Made by a program: the position numbers and the translations under genes. A stretch of 39,167 nucleotides of DNA from positions 1-39,167 of the forward strand of contig JBOHAD010000018.1 in NCBI GenBank assembly GCA_050697555.1. The letters are read 5' to 3'. Numbering within the stretch: the stretch's first letter is position 1; each line of letters starts with the position of its first letter. This document shows, in pieces, positions 26,051-33,855 of the stretch. This stretch comes from DASQWP01 sp050697555 (GTDB taxonomy: Bacteria; Actinomycetota; Thermoleophilia; Gaiellales; Gaiellaceae). The notes beneath the pieces were generated by a model. The model saw only the letters and a list, made by a program, of their open reading frames with translations. It was not told the DNA's origin and ran no database searches.

Positions 26051-27504
26051 GCGCTACTGCGGTCGTCGCCGGAGTCGAGGTCTCCCCCGACCACTACATC
26101 GGCGGAAAGCGAGTAGCAGGGGACGAGCGCTTCGAGGATCGCTCGCCGATCGACGAGCAGCTGCTCGCCGAGGTGGCCCGGGGCGGCGAGCGCGAGGTCG
26201 GGCTCGCCGTCGAGGCGGCCGCCGCCGCCTTCCCCAGCTGGGCCGCGCTCGGCGTCGCCGGGCGCGCCGAGCGCCTGCGTCGCCTGGCCGACCTGATCGA
26301 CGGAAGCGTCGAGCGGATCGCGTCGGTCGAATGCCTCGACATGGCGATGCTCGAGCGCTCGCTCCGCGCGCGCGTCATCCCGCGCGGTGCGCGCAACTAC
26401 CGCTCGTACGCCGAGCTCGCGGAGCGCTACCAGGGCCGGGTCTGGAGCTCCAACGGCACCCTCAACCGCGTCCTGCGCATGCCGGCCGGCCCGGCCGCCG
26501 TCGTGACCCCGTGGAACGCGGCCTTCATGCTCTCCACCTGGAAGACGGCCCCCGCGCTCGTCGCGGGCTGCACCGTCGTCCTGAAGCCGCCCGAGTGGGC
26601 GCCCCTCTCCTGCTCCCTCCTCGCCGACCTAACCGAGCAGGCGGGCTTCCCGGCCGGCGTCTTTAACGTCGTGCAGGGGATCGGCGAGGAAGCCGGCGCC
26701 GCGCTCGTCGCCCATCCACGCGTGCGGCGGATCAGCTTCACGGGCTCCTCCGAGACGGGGCGGCTCGTCGGCGCCGCCGCAGCGCGGAACCTCGTGCCCT
26801 TCACGGCGGAGCTCGGCGGCAAGGGTCCCTTCGTCGTCTTCGCCGACGCCGATCTCGACGCGGCCGCGCGGAAGGCCGCCCTCCAGTACGACGACTCGGG
26901 CCAGAACTGCATGGCGGGCACGCGCCTGCTCGTCGAGGAGTCGGTGTCCGGCGAGTTCCTAGAGCGTTTTCACGCCGCCGTCGACGAGCACGTGCTCGGC
27001 GACCCGCGCGAGGACGCGACGACGATCTCGCCCCTCATCCACCGCGACCACCTCGCGCGCGTGGACGGCTTCGTCGAGCGGGCCCGCGCGAGCGGCGACC
27101 GCTTCGTTCGCGGCGGCCGGCCGGCCGAGCTCGGCGGGCTCTGGTACGAGCCCACCCTGGTCGAGCCCCGCTCGAACGACTCCGAGATCGTGCAGCGGGA
27201 GGTGTTCGGCCCGGTGCTCACCTTCCAGACCTTCCGCACCGAGGAGGAGGCCGTCGCGCTCGCCAACTCCACCGAGTACGGGCTCGCGGCCACCGTCTAC
27301 ACCTCCTCGACGTCGCGCGCCGGGCGGGTCGGCCGCGCCGTGCGGGCGGGGACCGTGTGGGTGAACGCCTTCCTCGTCCGCGACCTGACGGCGCCGTTCG
27401 GCGGCGTCGGCATCTCCGGGATCGGTCGCGAGGGCGGCGACTACGCGCTCGACTTCTACTCGGATCTGAAGACGCTGCAGATCCTAGAGGAGTCGACCCG
27501 ATGA
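26047..27504 (+). CDS. hpaE: 5-carboxymethyl-2-hydroxymuconate semialdehyde dehydrogenase-like
   Basis: A 485-residue NAD(P)-dependent aldehyde dehydrogenase. The catalytic Cys288 is in GQNCMAGTRLLV and the general base Glu255 in ELGGKG. TPWNAAFMLSTWKTAPAL and the C-terminal block FVLRDL-like VRDLTAPFGG, GIGREGGDYALDFYS and DLKTLQI are especially close to HpaE, which oxidises the semialdehyde from ring cleavage of homoprotocatechuate. The first 25 residues (VVAGVEVSPDHYIGG) are normal for the family. It overlaps the SDR upstream and the P450 downstream by four bases each. Confidence 0.88.
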   Translation: MSATAVVAGVEVSPDHYIGGKRVAGDERFEDRSPIDEQLLAEVARGGEREVGLAVEAAAAAFPSWAALGVAGRAERLRRLADLIDGSVERIASVECLDMAMLERSLRARVIPRGARNYRSYAELAERYQGRVWSSNGTLNRVLRMPAGPAAVVTPWNAAFMLSTWKTAPALVAGCTVVLKPPEWAPLSCSLLADLTEQAGFPAGVFNVVQGIGEEAGAALVAHPRVRRISFTGSSETGRLVGAAAARNLVPFTAELGGKGPFVVFADADLDAAARKAALQYDDSGQNCMAGTRLLVEESVSGEFLERFHAAVDEHVLGDPREDATTISPLIHRDHLARVDGFVERARASGDRFVRGGRPAELGGLWYEPTLVEPRSNDSEIVQREVFGPVLTFQTFRTEEEAVALANSTEYGLAATVYTSSTSRAGRVGRAVRAGTVWVNAFLVRDLTAPFGGVGISGIGREGGDYALDFYSDLKTLQILEESTR

Positions 27505-28757
27505 GCGTGCTGGAGGGCCCTCGCCTCGAGGACGTCAGCCTCGAGAACGACGACTTCGCCGAGCGGATCCCCCACGAGACCTTCCGGCTCCTGCGTCGCG
27601 AGGCTCCGGTCTGGTGGTACGACTGGCCGCACGGCCGCGGCTTCTGGTGCGTGACGAGGCACGCGGACGTCGCTGCCGTCTCGCGAGACACGAAGACCTT
27701 CACGTCCGAGCATGGCGCGAACCTCGAAGACCTCGACGAAGAGCAGCGCGCCGCGCGGCAATCCATGCTCGAGACTGACCCGCCGCGGCACACGCGCCTC
27801 CGCGGGCTCGTCGGCCCGCCCTTCACGCCGCGCGCGATCAAGGCGTACGAGCTCGTCCTGCGCGAGCTGACGGCCGCCGTGCTCGACCGAGCGATCCCCT
27901 TGCGCGAGTTCGACTTCGTCGAGGAGGTCGCCAAGCAGCTTCCGATTCGCGTCCTCGCGCGCTTGCTGGGCACCCCCGACGAAGACACCGACCGGCTGGT
28001 CGACTGGGGCGACCGCATGATCGGCAACACCGACCCGGAGCTGGCGGACGTGCTCCACGACAGCCCGGAGAGCGATCAGTACCGGATGCTCCCGTTCCGG
28101 AGCCCGGCCGCGCTCGAGCTCTTCGAGTACGGTCATCGCCTCGCCGCCGAGCGCCGCCGGAAGCCGCAGGACGATCTCGTCACGAAGCTCGTGCACACCG
28201 AGATCGACGGCGAGCGCCTCACGGAGCGCGAGTTCGACACGATGTTCCTCCTCCTCGTCGTGGCCGGGAACGAGACGACGAGGCAGGCGATCGCGCACGG
28301 CATGCTCGCGCTCGCCGAGCACCGCGACCAGTGGCGGCGACTACGCGACGAGCCAGAGCTCGCGTGGTCGGCAGGTGCCGACGAGATCCTGCGCTGGTCG
28401 TCCCCCGTTCTGCACTTCCGGCGTACCGCGACCCGCGACGTGGAGCTCGGCGGCCGGACAATCGCGGCGGGGGACAAGGTGGTGATCTGGTACGTGTCCG
28501 CGAACTTCGACGAGGCCGTCTTCGAAGACCCGCTCCGGTTCGACGTCGGCCGGCGCCCGAACCCGCACGTCACCTTCGGAGGGGGCGGGCCCCACTACTG
28601 CCTGGGCGCCCACCTCGCCAAGCTCGAGGTCCAGGTGATGTTCGACATGTTGCTTCCGCGCCTCGCCGACCTGGAGCTCACCGGCGCGCCCGGGCGGATG
28701 CGGACGAACTTCACGAACGCCCTCAAACGCATGCCGGTGCGCGTGACGGCGGAGTAG
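27501..28757 (+). CDS. Cytochrome P450 (first)
   Basis: A 418-residue soluble bacterial P450. The I-helix oxygen-binding motif is VVAGNETTR, the K-helix ExxR is EILRW, and the heme loop is FGGGGPHYCLGAHLA with Cys367. There is no membrane anchor, so it needs a separate ferredoxin and reductase, and none is encoded in the window. The heme loop style resembles CYP families acting on sterols, terpenes and fatty acids (CYP124/125/142, CYP111), but the substrate is unknown. Its position between hpaE and hpaC in a coupled operon suggests preparing a substituted phenylacetate, for example by ring or side-chain hydroxylation or O-demethylation. Confidence 0.92.
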   Translation: MSVLEGPRLEDVSLENDDFAERIPHETFRLLRREAPVWWYDWPHGRGFWCVTRHADVAAVSRDTKTFTSEHGANLEDLDEEQRAARQSMLETDPPRHTRLRGLVGPPFTPRAIKAYELVLRELTAAVLDRAIPLREFDFVEEVAKQLPIRVLARLLGTPDEDTDRLVDWGDRMIGNTDPELADVLHDSPESDQYRMLPFRSPAALELFEYGHRLAAERRRKPQDDLVTKLVHTEIDGERLTEREFDTMFLLLVVAGNETTRQAIAHGMLALAEHRDQWRRLRDEPELAWSAGADEILRWSSPVLHFRRTATRDVELGGRTIAAGDKVVIWYVSANFDEAVFEDPLRFDVGRRPNPHVTFGGGGPHYCLGAHLAKLEVQVMFDMLLPRLADLELTGAPGRMRTNFTNALKRMPVRVTAE

Positions 28758-28768
28758 GGAGGGCCTGG

Positions 28769-29326
28769 ATGACGGAGCACGCCTCGGAGAGCCGGAAGTC
28801 GTCGGACGCGCTGGTCAGCGCTTTCCGCGGCTGCGTCGGGGAGTTCGCCACCGGCGTCACGGTCGTGACCGCCGAGCACGACGGCCTCTCGGCGGGGATG
28901 ACGCTCAACGCATTTACGTCCGTCTCGCTGGAGCCGCTCTTCGTCCTCGTCTCCCTCGGCAGCGGCTCGCGGACGCTCCACGCGACCAGCGCCAGCGGAC
29001 GCTTCGCAGTCAGCATCCTCAACCGCGGACAGCAGGACGTGGCACTCGACTTCGCAGAGCCGGGCGCGTCGTTCCCCGGCATGCACGTGCAGCGCGACCG
29101 CGAGGGATTCCTGCCGATCTCGGGCGCCGCGGCAGTCCTGCGCTGCCGGGTCGAGAGGATCGAGCCGGCAGGCGACCACGCTCTCGTGCTCGGGGAGGTG
29201 GTCTCGATCGCTCACGGCGGTGGCGGGCCACTGATCTTCTACCGTGGTCGGTTCGGAGGCGTCGAGCTCGACGCGGTCGTGCCCGCGGGCCACCCGATCG
29301 CGATCGACGAAGGAGCAGGATGGTGA
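28769..29326 (+). CDS. hpaC: Flavin reductase, HpaC-like
   Basis: A 185-residue flavin-reductase-domain protein. FRGCVGEFATGVTVVTAEHD, then GMTLNAFTSVSLEPLFVLVS and RFAVSILNRGQQDVA are the flavin-binding blocks. PLIFYRGRFGG near the C-terminus is typical. It should reduce FMN or FAD with NAD(P)H for the HpaB oxygenase; in other bacteria hpaC usually lies next to hpaB, whereas here four genes separate them. GGGAGGG lies before ATG 28769. The symbol is assigned by context, as reductases of this family also serve other two-component monooxygenases. It overlaps the next small gene by seven bases. Confidence 0.82.
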   Translation: MTEHASESRKSSDALVSAFRGCVGEFATGVTVVTAEHDGLSAGMTLNAFTSVSLEPLFVLVSLGSGSRTLHATSASGRFAVSILNRGQQDVALDFAEPGASFPGMHVQRDREGFLPISGAAAVLRCRVERIEPAGDHALVLGEVVSIAHGGGGPLIFYRGRFGGVELDAVVPAGHPIAIDEGAGW

Positions 29327-29538
29327 GCTTCGAAGGGGACATCCGTCCGCTCTTCCGGCCGGACGACGCCGAGGCGATGTCATGGGCGTTCGATCTCAAC
29401 TCGCACGAGGACGTGAGGGAGCACGCCGAGACGATCTACGAGCGGCTCGCCGACGGCTCGATGCCTTGCGACGAGCCGTGGCCCGACGAGTGGGTCGAGC
29501 GCTTCCGAGGCTGGATCGACGCCGGGATGCCGCCTTAG
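29320..29538 (+). CDS. 72-residue conserved-looking protein of unknown function
   Basis: A small acidic protein starting SFEGDIRPLFRPDDAEAM, with FDLNSHEDVREHAETI, then MPCDEPWPDEWVERF and GWIDAGMPP. ATG 29320 has AGGAGCAGG just upstream and overlaps the flavin reductase stop. I recall similar stand-alone or tail sequences in actinobacteria but no named function. The start (IRPLF) and end (WIDAGMP) resemble the edges of c-type cytochrome domains that begin IxPLL and finish FxxWIDxGAP, but the CxxCH heme motif is absent; only one Cys is present. Its stop shares TTAG with the convergent gene. Confidence 0.75.
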   Translation: MVSFEGDIRPLFRPDDAEAMSWAFDLNSHEDVREHAETIYERLADGSMPCDEPWPDEWVERFRGWIDAGMPP

Positions 29539-30089
29539 CCCTCTGGCTGCGCGAACGCCTCCAGCGCCGCCAGCGTGGCGTAAACCTGGCTCGGCACGAA
29601 CGGGATCTGCTTCACGAGAGGCGGAAAGAGAACCCAGACGACCGAGCCGCCGAGGTGGCGGATGACAGGCCGGCCATCCGGATCGACCCGGATGCGCTCG
29701 AAGTGAACGGCGCCCAGCAGTTCGGCAAGGTGACGGTCCGAGCTCAGCCGCTCGGCGAGGCGTCTGCCGTCCCGATCGCCTCGTCTGGCGCGGAAGCGGA
29801 CGCCGCGCATCCGAACGACCCCCTTGCCGCGTGCCGACAGTCCGCGCGTGGGCGCCAGCGTCGGCTTGTCCGTCGAGATCTCGAGCGCGTAGTTTCCACC
29901 AAGGATCTTGCCCTCCTGGGACATCTCCAGGCGCACAGGGGAACGACCGCTCGACGACCGAAGCCGCGCCGTGAGCGGGTCCAGCCGCTCGACCTCGGAG
30001 TAACCGGCTCTCCCGAAGCGCTCGATCGCGTCCTCGAGTGCGGAGACCGCCCGCCGGCGCGCCGGACCCTGGAAGCGTACGATGGCCAC
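29535..30089 (-). CDS. Unknown 184-residue protein, third gene of the ligase operon
   Basis: I do not recognise this family. The N-terminal half has AIVRFQGPARRRAVSALEDA and a probable mixed alpha/beta segment; the middle is Arg-rich (MRGVRFRARRGDRDGRR). A hydrophobic stretch near the C-terminus, GGSVVWVLFPPLVKQIPFVP, may be membrane-associated or a buried strand. Codon pattern and the five-base gap after the ligase stop support a real gene, with GTG 30089 as start. It lies in one operon with an APC permease and a glutamine-synthetase-like ligase, so a role in amine uptake or processing is possible but unproven. Confidence 0.75.
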   Translation of the reverse strand: MAIVRFQGPARRRAVSALEDAIERFGRAGYSEVERLDPLTARLRSSSGRSPVRLEMSQEGKILGGNYALEISTDKPTLAPTRGLSARGKGVVRMRGVRFRARRGDRDGRRLAERLSSDRHLAELLGAVHFERIRVDPDGRPVIRHLGGSVVWVLFPPLVKQIPFVPSQVYATLAALEAFAQPEG

Positions 30090-30094
30090 TTGCG

Positions 30095-31414
30095 CTAGAG
30101 AGCGTCCACGTACTCGCGGAGCTCCCAGTCGGTGACCGCGAGCTGGAAGCGCCGCCACTCGTTCCGCTTGATCCCCATGAAGGCCTGGACGAACTGCTCA
30201 CCCAGCGCCGAGCGGGTGAACTGATCGGCCTCCAAGACGTCGAGCGCCTCGCCGAGCGAGAAGGGCAGCGTGTCCCTCTCGACGGGCGGCTCGTACACGC
30301 GCTCCGTCAGCGGGCCCGGATCGAGTCCTCGTTCGACTCCGTCCACCCCGGCGAAGATGTGGACGGCCGAGGCGAGGTATGCGCTTGCGCTGCCGTCCGA
30401 CAGCCTCGACTCCAGGCGCGCTGCTCCGCCCCGCTCGGCGGGAACGCGGACGCAGACCGAGCGGTTGTCCGTGCCCCAGTCGACGAAGTACGGCCCCAGC
30501 TCTTGGGCCACGAAGCGCTTGTAAGCGTTGACGGTCGGAGCGCAGACGGCCGTCATCCCACGCGCGTGGGCAAGGAGGCCGCCGAGGAAAGCGCGTGCAT
30601 CGTCGGAGAGCCCGGTCTCGCCGGACGGATCGTCGAAGACGTTCATGTCTCCGTCCCAGGCCGAGAGATGAAGATGGTATCCGGACGTTCCCCCACTCTC
30701 CGTGGGGCGACCCATGAACGTCGCCACAAGGCCGTGGATCGCAGCCGTCTCCTTGATCGCGAGCTTCAGCAGATGCGCCTCGTCAGCCGCCGTCAGCGCG
30801 TTCGCGAACCGAGTGTTGATCTCCCATTGCGAAGGGTCGTACTCGTGGTTCACGCAAAGGAAGGGGAGGCCGAGCTCGCGGACGTTGTCCTCCATCTCGC
30901 GGACGACGCCGCCCGGATCGGTCCGCGCGTCCATCCTGTAGACGAGCCCCGGCGTCGCCTCGTACGGCTCGAGCCGGCGGTCCTCGGTCCAACGCAGCAG
31001 GAAGAACTCGAGCTCGTGGCCAACGCACATCCGTAAGCCCTTTGCCTCTGCGGCGGCGATCGCCCGGCGGAGGATGTTGCGAGGATCAGCCTCCAGCGGC
31101 TCGCCGTCGAGGCGGCAATCAGCGAGGCAGATGGCTGTCTCCCGCTCCCAGGGAACAGTCCGGAGGGTCTCGAGCTCGGGGACGACCTGCATGTCGCGGA
31201 AGTTGACCTCGTCCCGAATCCCGGTCCCGTCGGGCATGACCCCGGTGTGGTCGATGGCGAAGACCGAGACGCAGAAGTTGAGGCCTTCCTCGCACGCTTC
31301 CTCGAGCACGTCGAGCGGAACGACCTTGGCCCGCGTCGTGCCGATCAGATCGGTGTAGTGAACCCGGACGCGCGTGACACCCGCGTTCGCGAGCTCGCGA
31401 ACCTTTTCCGTCAT
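30095..31414 (-). CDS. Glutamine-synthetase-family ligase (gamma-glutamyl-amine type)
   Basis: A 439-residue ligase with the complete glutamine synthetase fold. Visible blocks are GHELEFFLL with metal-binding Glu, NHEYDPSQWEINTRF, FMGRPTESGGTSGYHLHLS, GTDNRSVCVRVP and RLESRLSDGSASAYLA. The PSQWEIN form and an APC permease partner, instead of nitrogen genes, fit ligases joining glutamate to an amine such as putrescine, ethanolamine, isopropylamine or aniline. The amine is unknown. It lacks the usual GlnA adenylylation loop. ATG 31414 overlaps the permease stop by one base, so the two are coupled. Confidence 0.85.
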   Translation of the reverse strand: MTEKVRELANAGVTRVRVHYTDLIGTTRAKVVPLDVLEEACEEGLNFCVSVFAIDHTGVMPDGTGIRDEVNFRDMQVVPELETLRTVPWERETAICLADCRLDGEPLEADPRNILRRAIAAAEAKGLRMCVGHELEFFLLRWTEDRRLEPYEATPGLVYRMDARTDPGGVVREMEDNVRELGLPFLCVNHEYDPSQWEINTRFANALTAADEAHLLKLAIKETAAIHGLVATFMGRPTESGGTSGYHLHLSAWDGDMNVFDDPSGETGLSDDARAFLGGLLAHARGMTAVCAPTVNAYKRFVAQELGPYFVDWGTDNRSVCVRVPAERGGAARLESRLSDGSASAYLASAVHIFAGVDGVERGLDPGPLTERVYEPPVERDTLPFSLGEALDVLEADQFTRSALGEQFVQAFMGIKRNEWRRFQLAVTDWELREYVDAL

Positions 31415-32877
31415 CAGCGAGGGTCGCGCGGCACGTGCGGCGGCCCGGGCTCGACCGGCGGCGGAAGCTCCTCTTCGATCAGCTCGGTCTCTCTGTGGAC
31501 CTCGGCGAGCGGCACGGGTCGGAAGATCGCCCCGAGGCTCCTGTAGGCGAACACGTTGTAGACGAGCGAGAACGCAGCGGCGATCGCAAGGAAGATGAGC
31601 CAGCGGTAGTAGATCGAGTTGGACTCGACGCCGGGCGGCGCGATCTTGTATGCCGCCAGAGCGAGGAGTCCGGCCCCCAGGAATTGCGGTAGCGGCACGA
31701 GCGGCGAGCGGTACGGGCGCACCGCTGCCGGCTCGCGCAGGCGGAGCATCACGACCGAGAGGTGGATCAGGAAGTACGCAGTCACCCAGCCGAGAACCCC
31801 GGCGAGGATCAGCTTGATGAAGCCGGCGCCTTCGGCCGCGCCGAACGCGTTCATCAGGATCGGGATCAGCGTGATGGCGATGATCCCCACCCAGGGGGCG
31901 CGCGTGGCCGGGATCAGCCAGCCGAAGGGTGACGGGAGCTGCCTCGTCAGGGCCATGCCGTAAAGGATCCGGGGGACGCCGGCGACCACGGCGTTGAGCG
32001 TCCCGATCGACCCTCCGATCACGAGGAGACCGAGCCACCACTTGCCCGCTTCGCCGAAGATCGCGACGCCCACGTCGACCGGGAGCGTGGGTGCGAGCGT
32101 GCCCAGCACGTCCGCGGGCACGTACCGCGCCGCGCCGAGGCCGTAGAGCACGATGGGAACGGCGATCAAACCGAGACCGAGGAAGATGCCGAGGGGGATG
32201 TCTCGGGACGGCTGCTTCAGCTCCTCTGCGAGGGGGCACGTGTACTCGACCCCCACGAACGTGAAGATCGCAATGCCGAGGAGAGCCGAGAGGAGGCTCC
32301 ACGTGAGGTCGAAGTCGGGGAGGGCGCTGCCGATCGGATCGGTCGTTCCGGCGCCCGTGAGCCCGACGATGCCGATGACCAGGAGCGAGGCCGCAACGGC
32401 GAAGGTGAGGAAGATCTCGACCGCCGCGAACGGCCTGATCCCCAGCAGGTTGATGAGGGCGATGAAGCCCATGAAGATCGCCGCCCAGAGCTTGTAGTCG
32501 CCCGGCGCGCCGAGCACGTCTGCCGTGATGAGGGCGGAGACGAAGTTCTCGGCCGTTCCGGGGAAGAGCTGGACGGCCACGTAGCCGACCCCGACGGTGA
32601 TCGTGGCGAAGAAGGGCCCGAGCCCCGCACGGACGTACTCGTTCATCGACCCCGCTTTCGGGATCATGGTCGCGAGCTCCGCGAAGCTCGTGCTCGCGAG
32701 GAGCATCGTGACGAAGCCGATCCCGAGCGCGAGCAGCCAGACCCAGCTCGCGAAGAATCCGCCCGCTACCGTCGCCAGCACGCTCGACGCGACGATCAGG
32801 CTGAACGTCGTCGCGACCGCCGTCGGCAGGCCGACGGCGCGCCGTTCGAGCGTGACCTCAGGTGCCTGCGCTGCCAT
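31414..32877 (-). CDS. APC-superfamily amino acid/amine permease
   Basis: A 487-residue inner-membrane transporter with about 12 hydrophobic segments. LERRAVGLPTAVATTFSL begins the first helix region. FAELATMIPKAGSMNEYVRAG is the APC signature loop, and FTFVGVEYTCPLAEELKQPS is the conserved region around helix 6 and the following loop. The C-terminal tail is Pro/Glu-rich (ELPPPVEPGPPHVP). I chose ATG 32877 because GGGAGGG lies seven bases upstream; starting at 32958 would add an unlikely polar tail. Its coupling to the ligase suggests that it imports the amine or amino acid that is glutamylated. Candidate operator site 3 lies 78-98 bases upstream. Confidence 0.9.
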   Translation of the reverse strand: MAAQAPEVTLERRAVGLPTAVATTFSLIVASSVLATVAGGFFASWVWLLALGIGFVTMLLASTSFAELATMIPKAGSMNEYVRAGLGPFFATITVGVGYVAVQLFPGTAENFVSALITADVLGAPGDYKLWAAIFMGFIALINLLGIRPFAAVEIFLTFAVAASLLVIGIVGLTGAGTTDPIGSALPDFDLTWSLLSALLGIAIFTFVGVEYTCPLAEELKQPSRDIPLGIFLGLGLIAVPIVLYGLGAARYVPADVLGTLAPTLPVDVGVAIFGEAGKWWLGLLVIGGSIGTLNAVVAGVPRILYGMALTRQLPSPFGWLIPATRAPWVGIIAITLIPILMNAFGAAEGAGFIKLILAGVLGWVTAYFLIHLSVVMLRLREPAAVRPYRSPLVPLPQFLGAGLLALAAYKIAPPGVESNSIYYRWLIFLAIAAAFSLVYNVFAYRSLGAIFRPVPLAEVHRETELIEEELPPPVEPGPPHVPRDPR

Positions 32878-32954
32878 GTGCCCTCCCGTGTCGTCGATCG
32901 GGCGCATGCTCGCGAGGCTCGCGCCGCCTGCGCTTGCCGCAAGTTGCGCCACGG

Positions 32955-32975
32955 GCATTCTTGTATTCAGAATGC
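32955..32975. promoter_or_regulatory. Inverted repeat with TGTATTCA core (candidate operator site 3)
   Basis: GCATTCT (32955-32961), spacer TGTATTC and AGAATGC (32969-32975) form a perfect seven-base inverted repeat. The word TGTATTCA inside matches the TGTATNCA core of sites 1 and 2. It is in the 191-base gap between the divergent permease (start 32877) and SDR (start 33069) genes, where one regulator could control both operons. Confidence 0.55.
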
Positions 32976-33068
32976 AGGTCGCCAGTATGAGTCCACGACC
33001 TAGGGGATTGCAAGCGAGGTGCGGGCGCGCGCGGGGGTGAGACGCGGCGCGCCCTCACGCTAACCCCG

Positions 33069-33830
33069 GTGGCTGGGACGCCGCCAGCCCTCGTCGACCA
33101 GACGGCTCTGGTCACCGGCGCCGCGCGGGGTCTGGGGTACGCGGCCGCCCGCCGCCTGGCAGCAGAGGGCGCCCGTGTAGCGCTTTTCGACCGCGACGGT
33201 GAGGCGCTCGCGGCCGCGGCGGAGGCGCTCACAGCCGAGGGACTCGACGTCCTTCCCCACCCGGTCGACGTCACCGACGAGGAAGGCGTGCGGCGTGCGG
33301 TTGCAGACGTGCTCGCGGCGGAAGGGCGGATCGACATCCTCGTGAACAACGCCGGCGTCTATCCGCATCGGACCTTCGAGGAGCTCACCTACTCGGAATG
33401 GCGACAGGTCCTCGCCGTCAACCTCGACGGCGTGTTCCTCTGTACCCATGCCGTCTATCCCGCCATGCGCGAGCGACGCTACGGCCGCATCGTCAACGTC
33501 TCGTCTGCGACGTTCTTTATCGGCTATCCCGGGCTCGCCGCCTACATCGCCAGCAAGGGCGGCATCATCGGCTTCACCCGAGCCCTCGCGAGCGAGGCCG
33601 GACCCCACGGCATCACCGTCAACGCGGTGACTCCGGGCCTCATCGCCACGGAGGGTGTCCTCGAGGGAGAGGAAGCCGGCCTCTTCGACGAGATCGTTCC
33701 GGAGCAGGCGCTTCCACGACGGGGCGAGCCCGAGGACATCGCCGAGTGCATCGCCTACCTCGCCGGCCCGTCGGCGAGCTTCATAACCGGCCAGACGATT
33801 AACGTCGACGGCGGACACCGCTTTCACTAG
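33069..33830 (+). CDS. Short-chain dehydrogenase/reductase, first of a four-gene module
   Basis: A 253-residue classical SDR. ALVTGAARGLGYAAARRL binds NAD(P). NNAGVYPHRTFEEL contains the NNAG motif, and YIASKGGIIGFTRALASEA holds the catalytic Tyr/Lys, with VNVSSATF providing the Ser. ALFDRDGEAL has Asp at the end of the second strand, which favours NAD+ over NADP+. SFITGQTINVDGGHRFH is the usual tail. The start is a GTG at 33069 without a clear ribosome site. The next gene begins 25 bases later, so it probably heads the SDR-nitrilase-oxidoreductase-P450 operon. Confidence 0.9.
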   Translation: MAGTPPALVDQTALVTGAARGLGYAAARRLAAEGARVALFDRDGEALAAAAEALTAEGLDVLPHPVDVTDEEGVRRAVADVLAAEGRIDILVNNAGVYPHRTFEELTYSEWRQVLAVNLDGVFLCTHAVYPAMRERRYGRIVNVSSATFFIGYPGLAAYIASKGGIIGFTRALASEAGPHGITVNAVTPGLIATEGVLEGEEAGLFDEIVPEQALPRRGEPEDIAECIAYLAGPSASFITGQTINVDGGHRFH

Positions 33831-33855
33831 GTGATCAACGAGATCTAGGAGGAAC

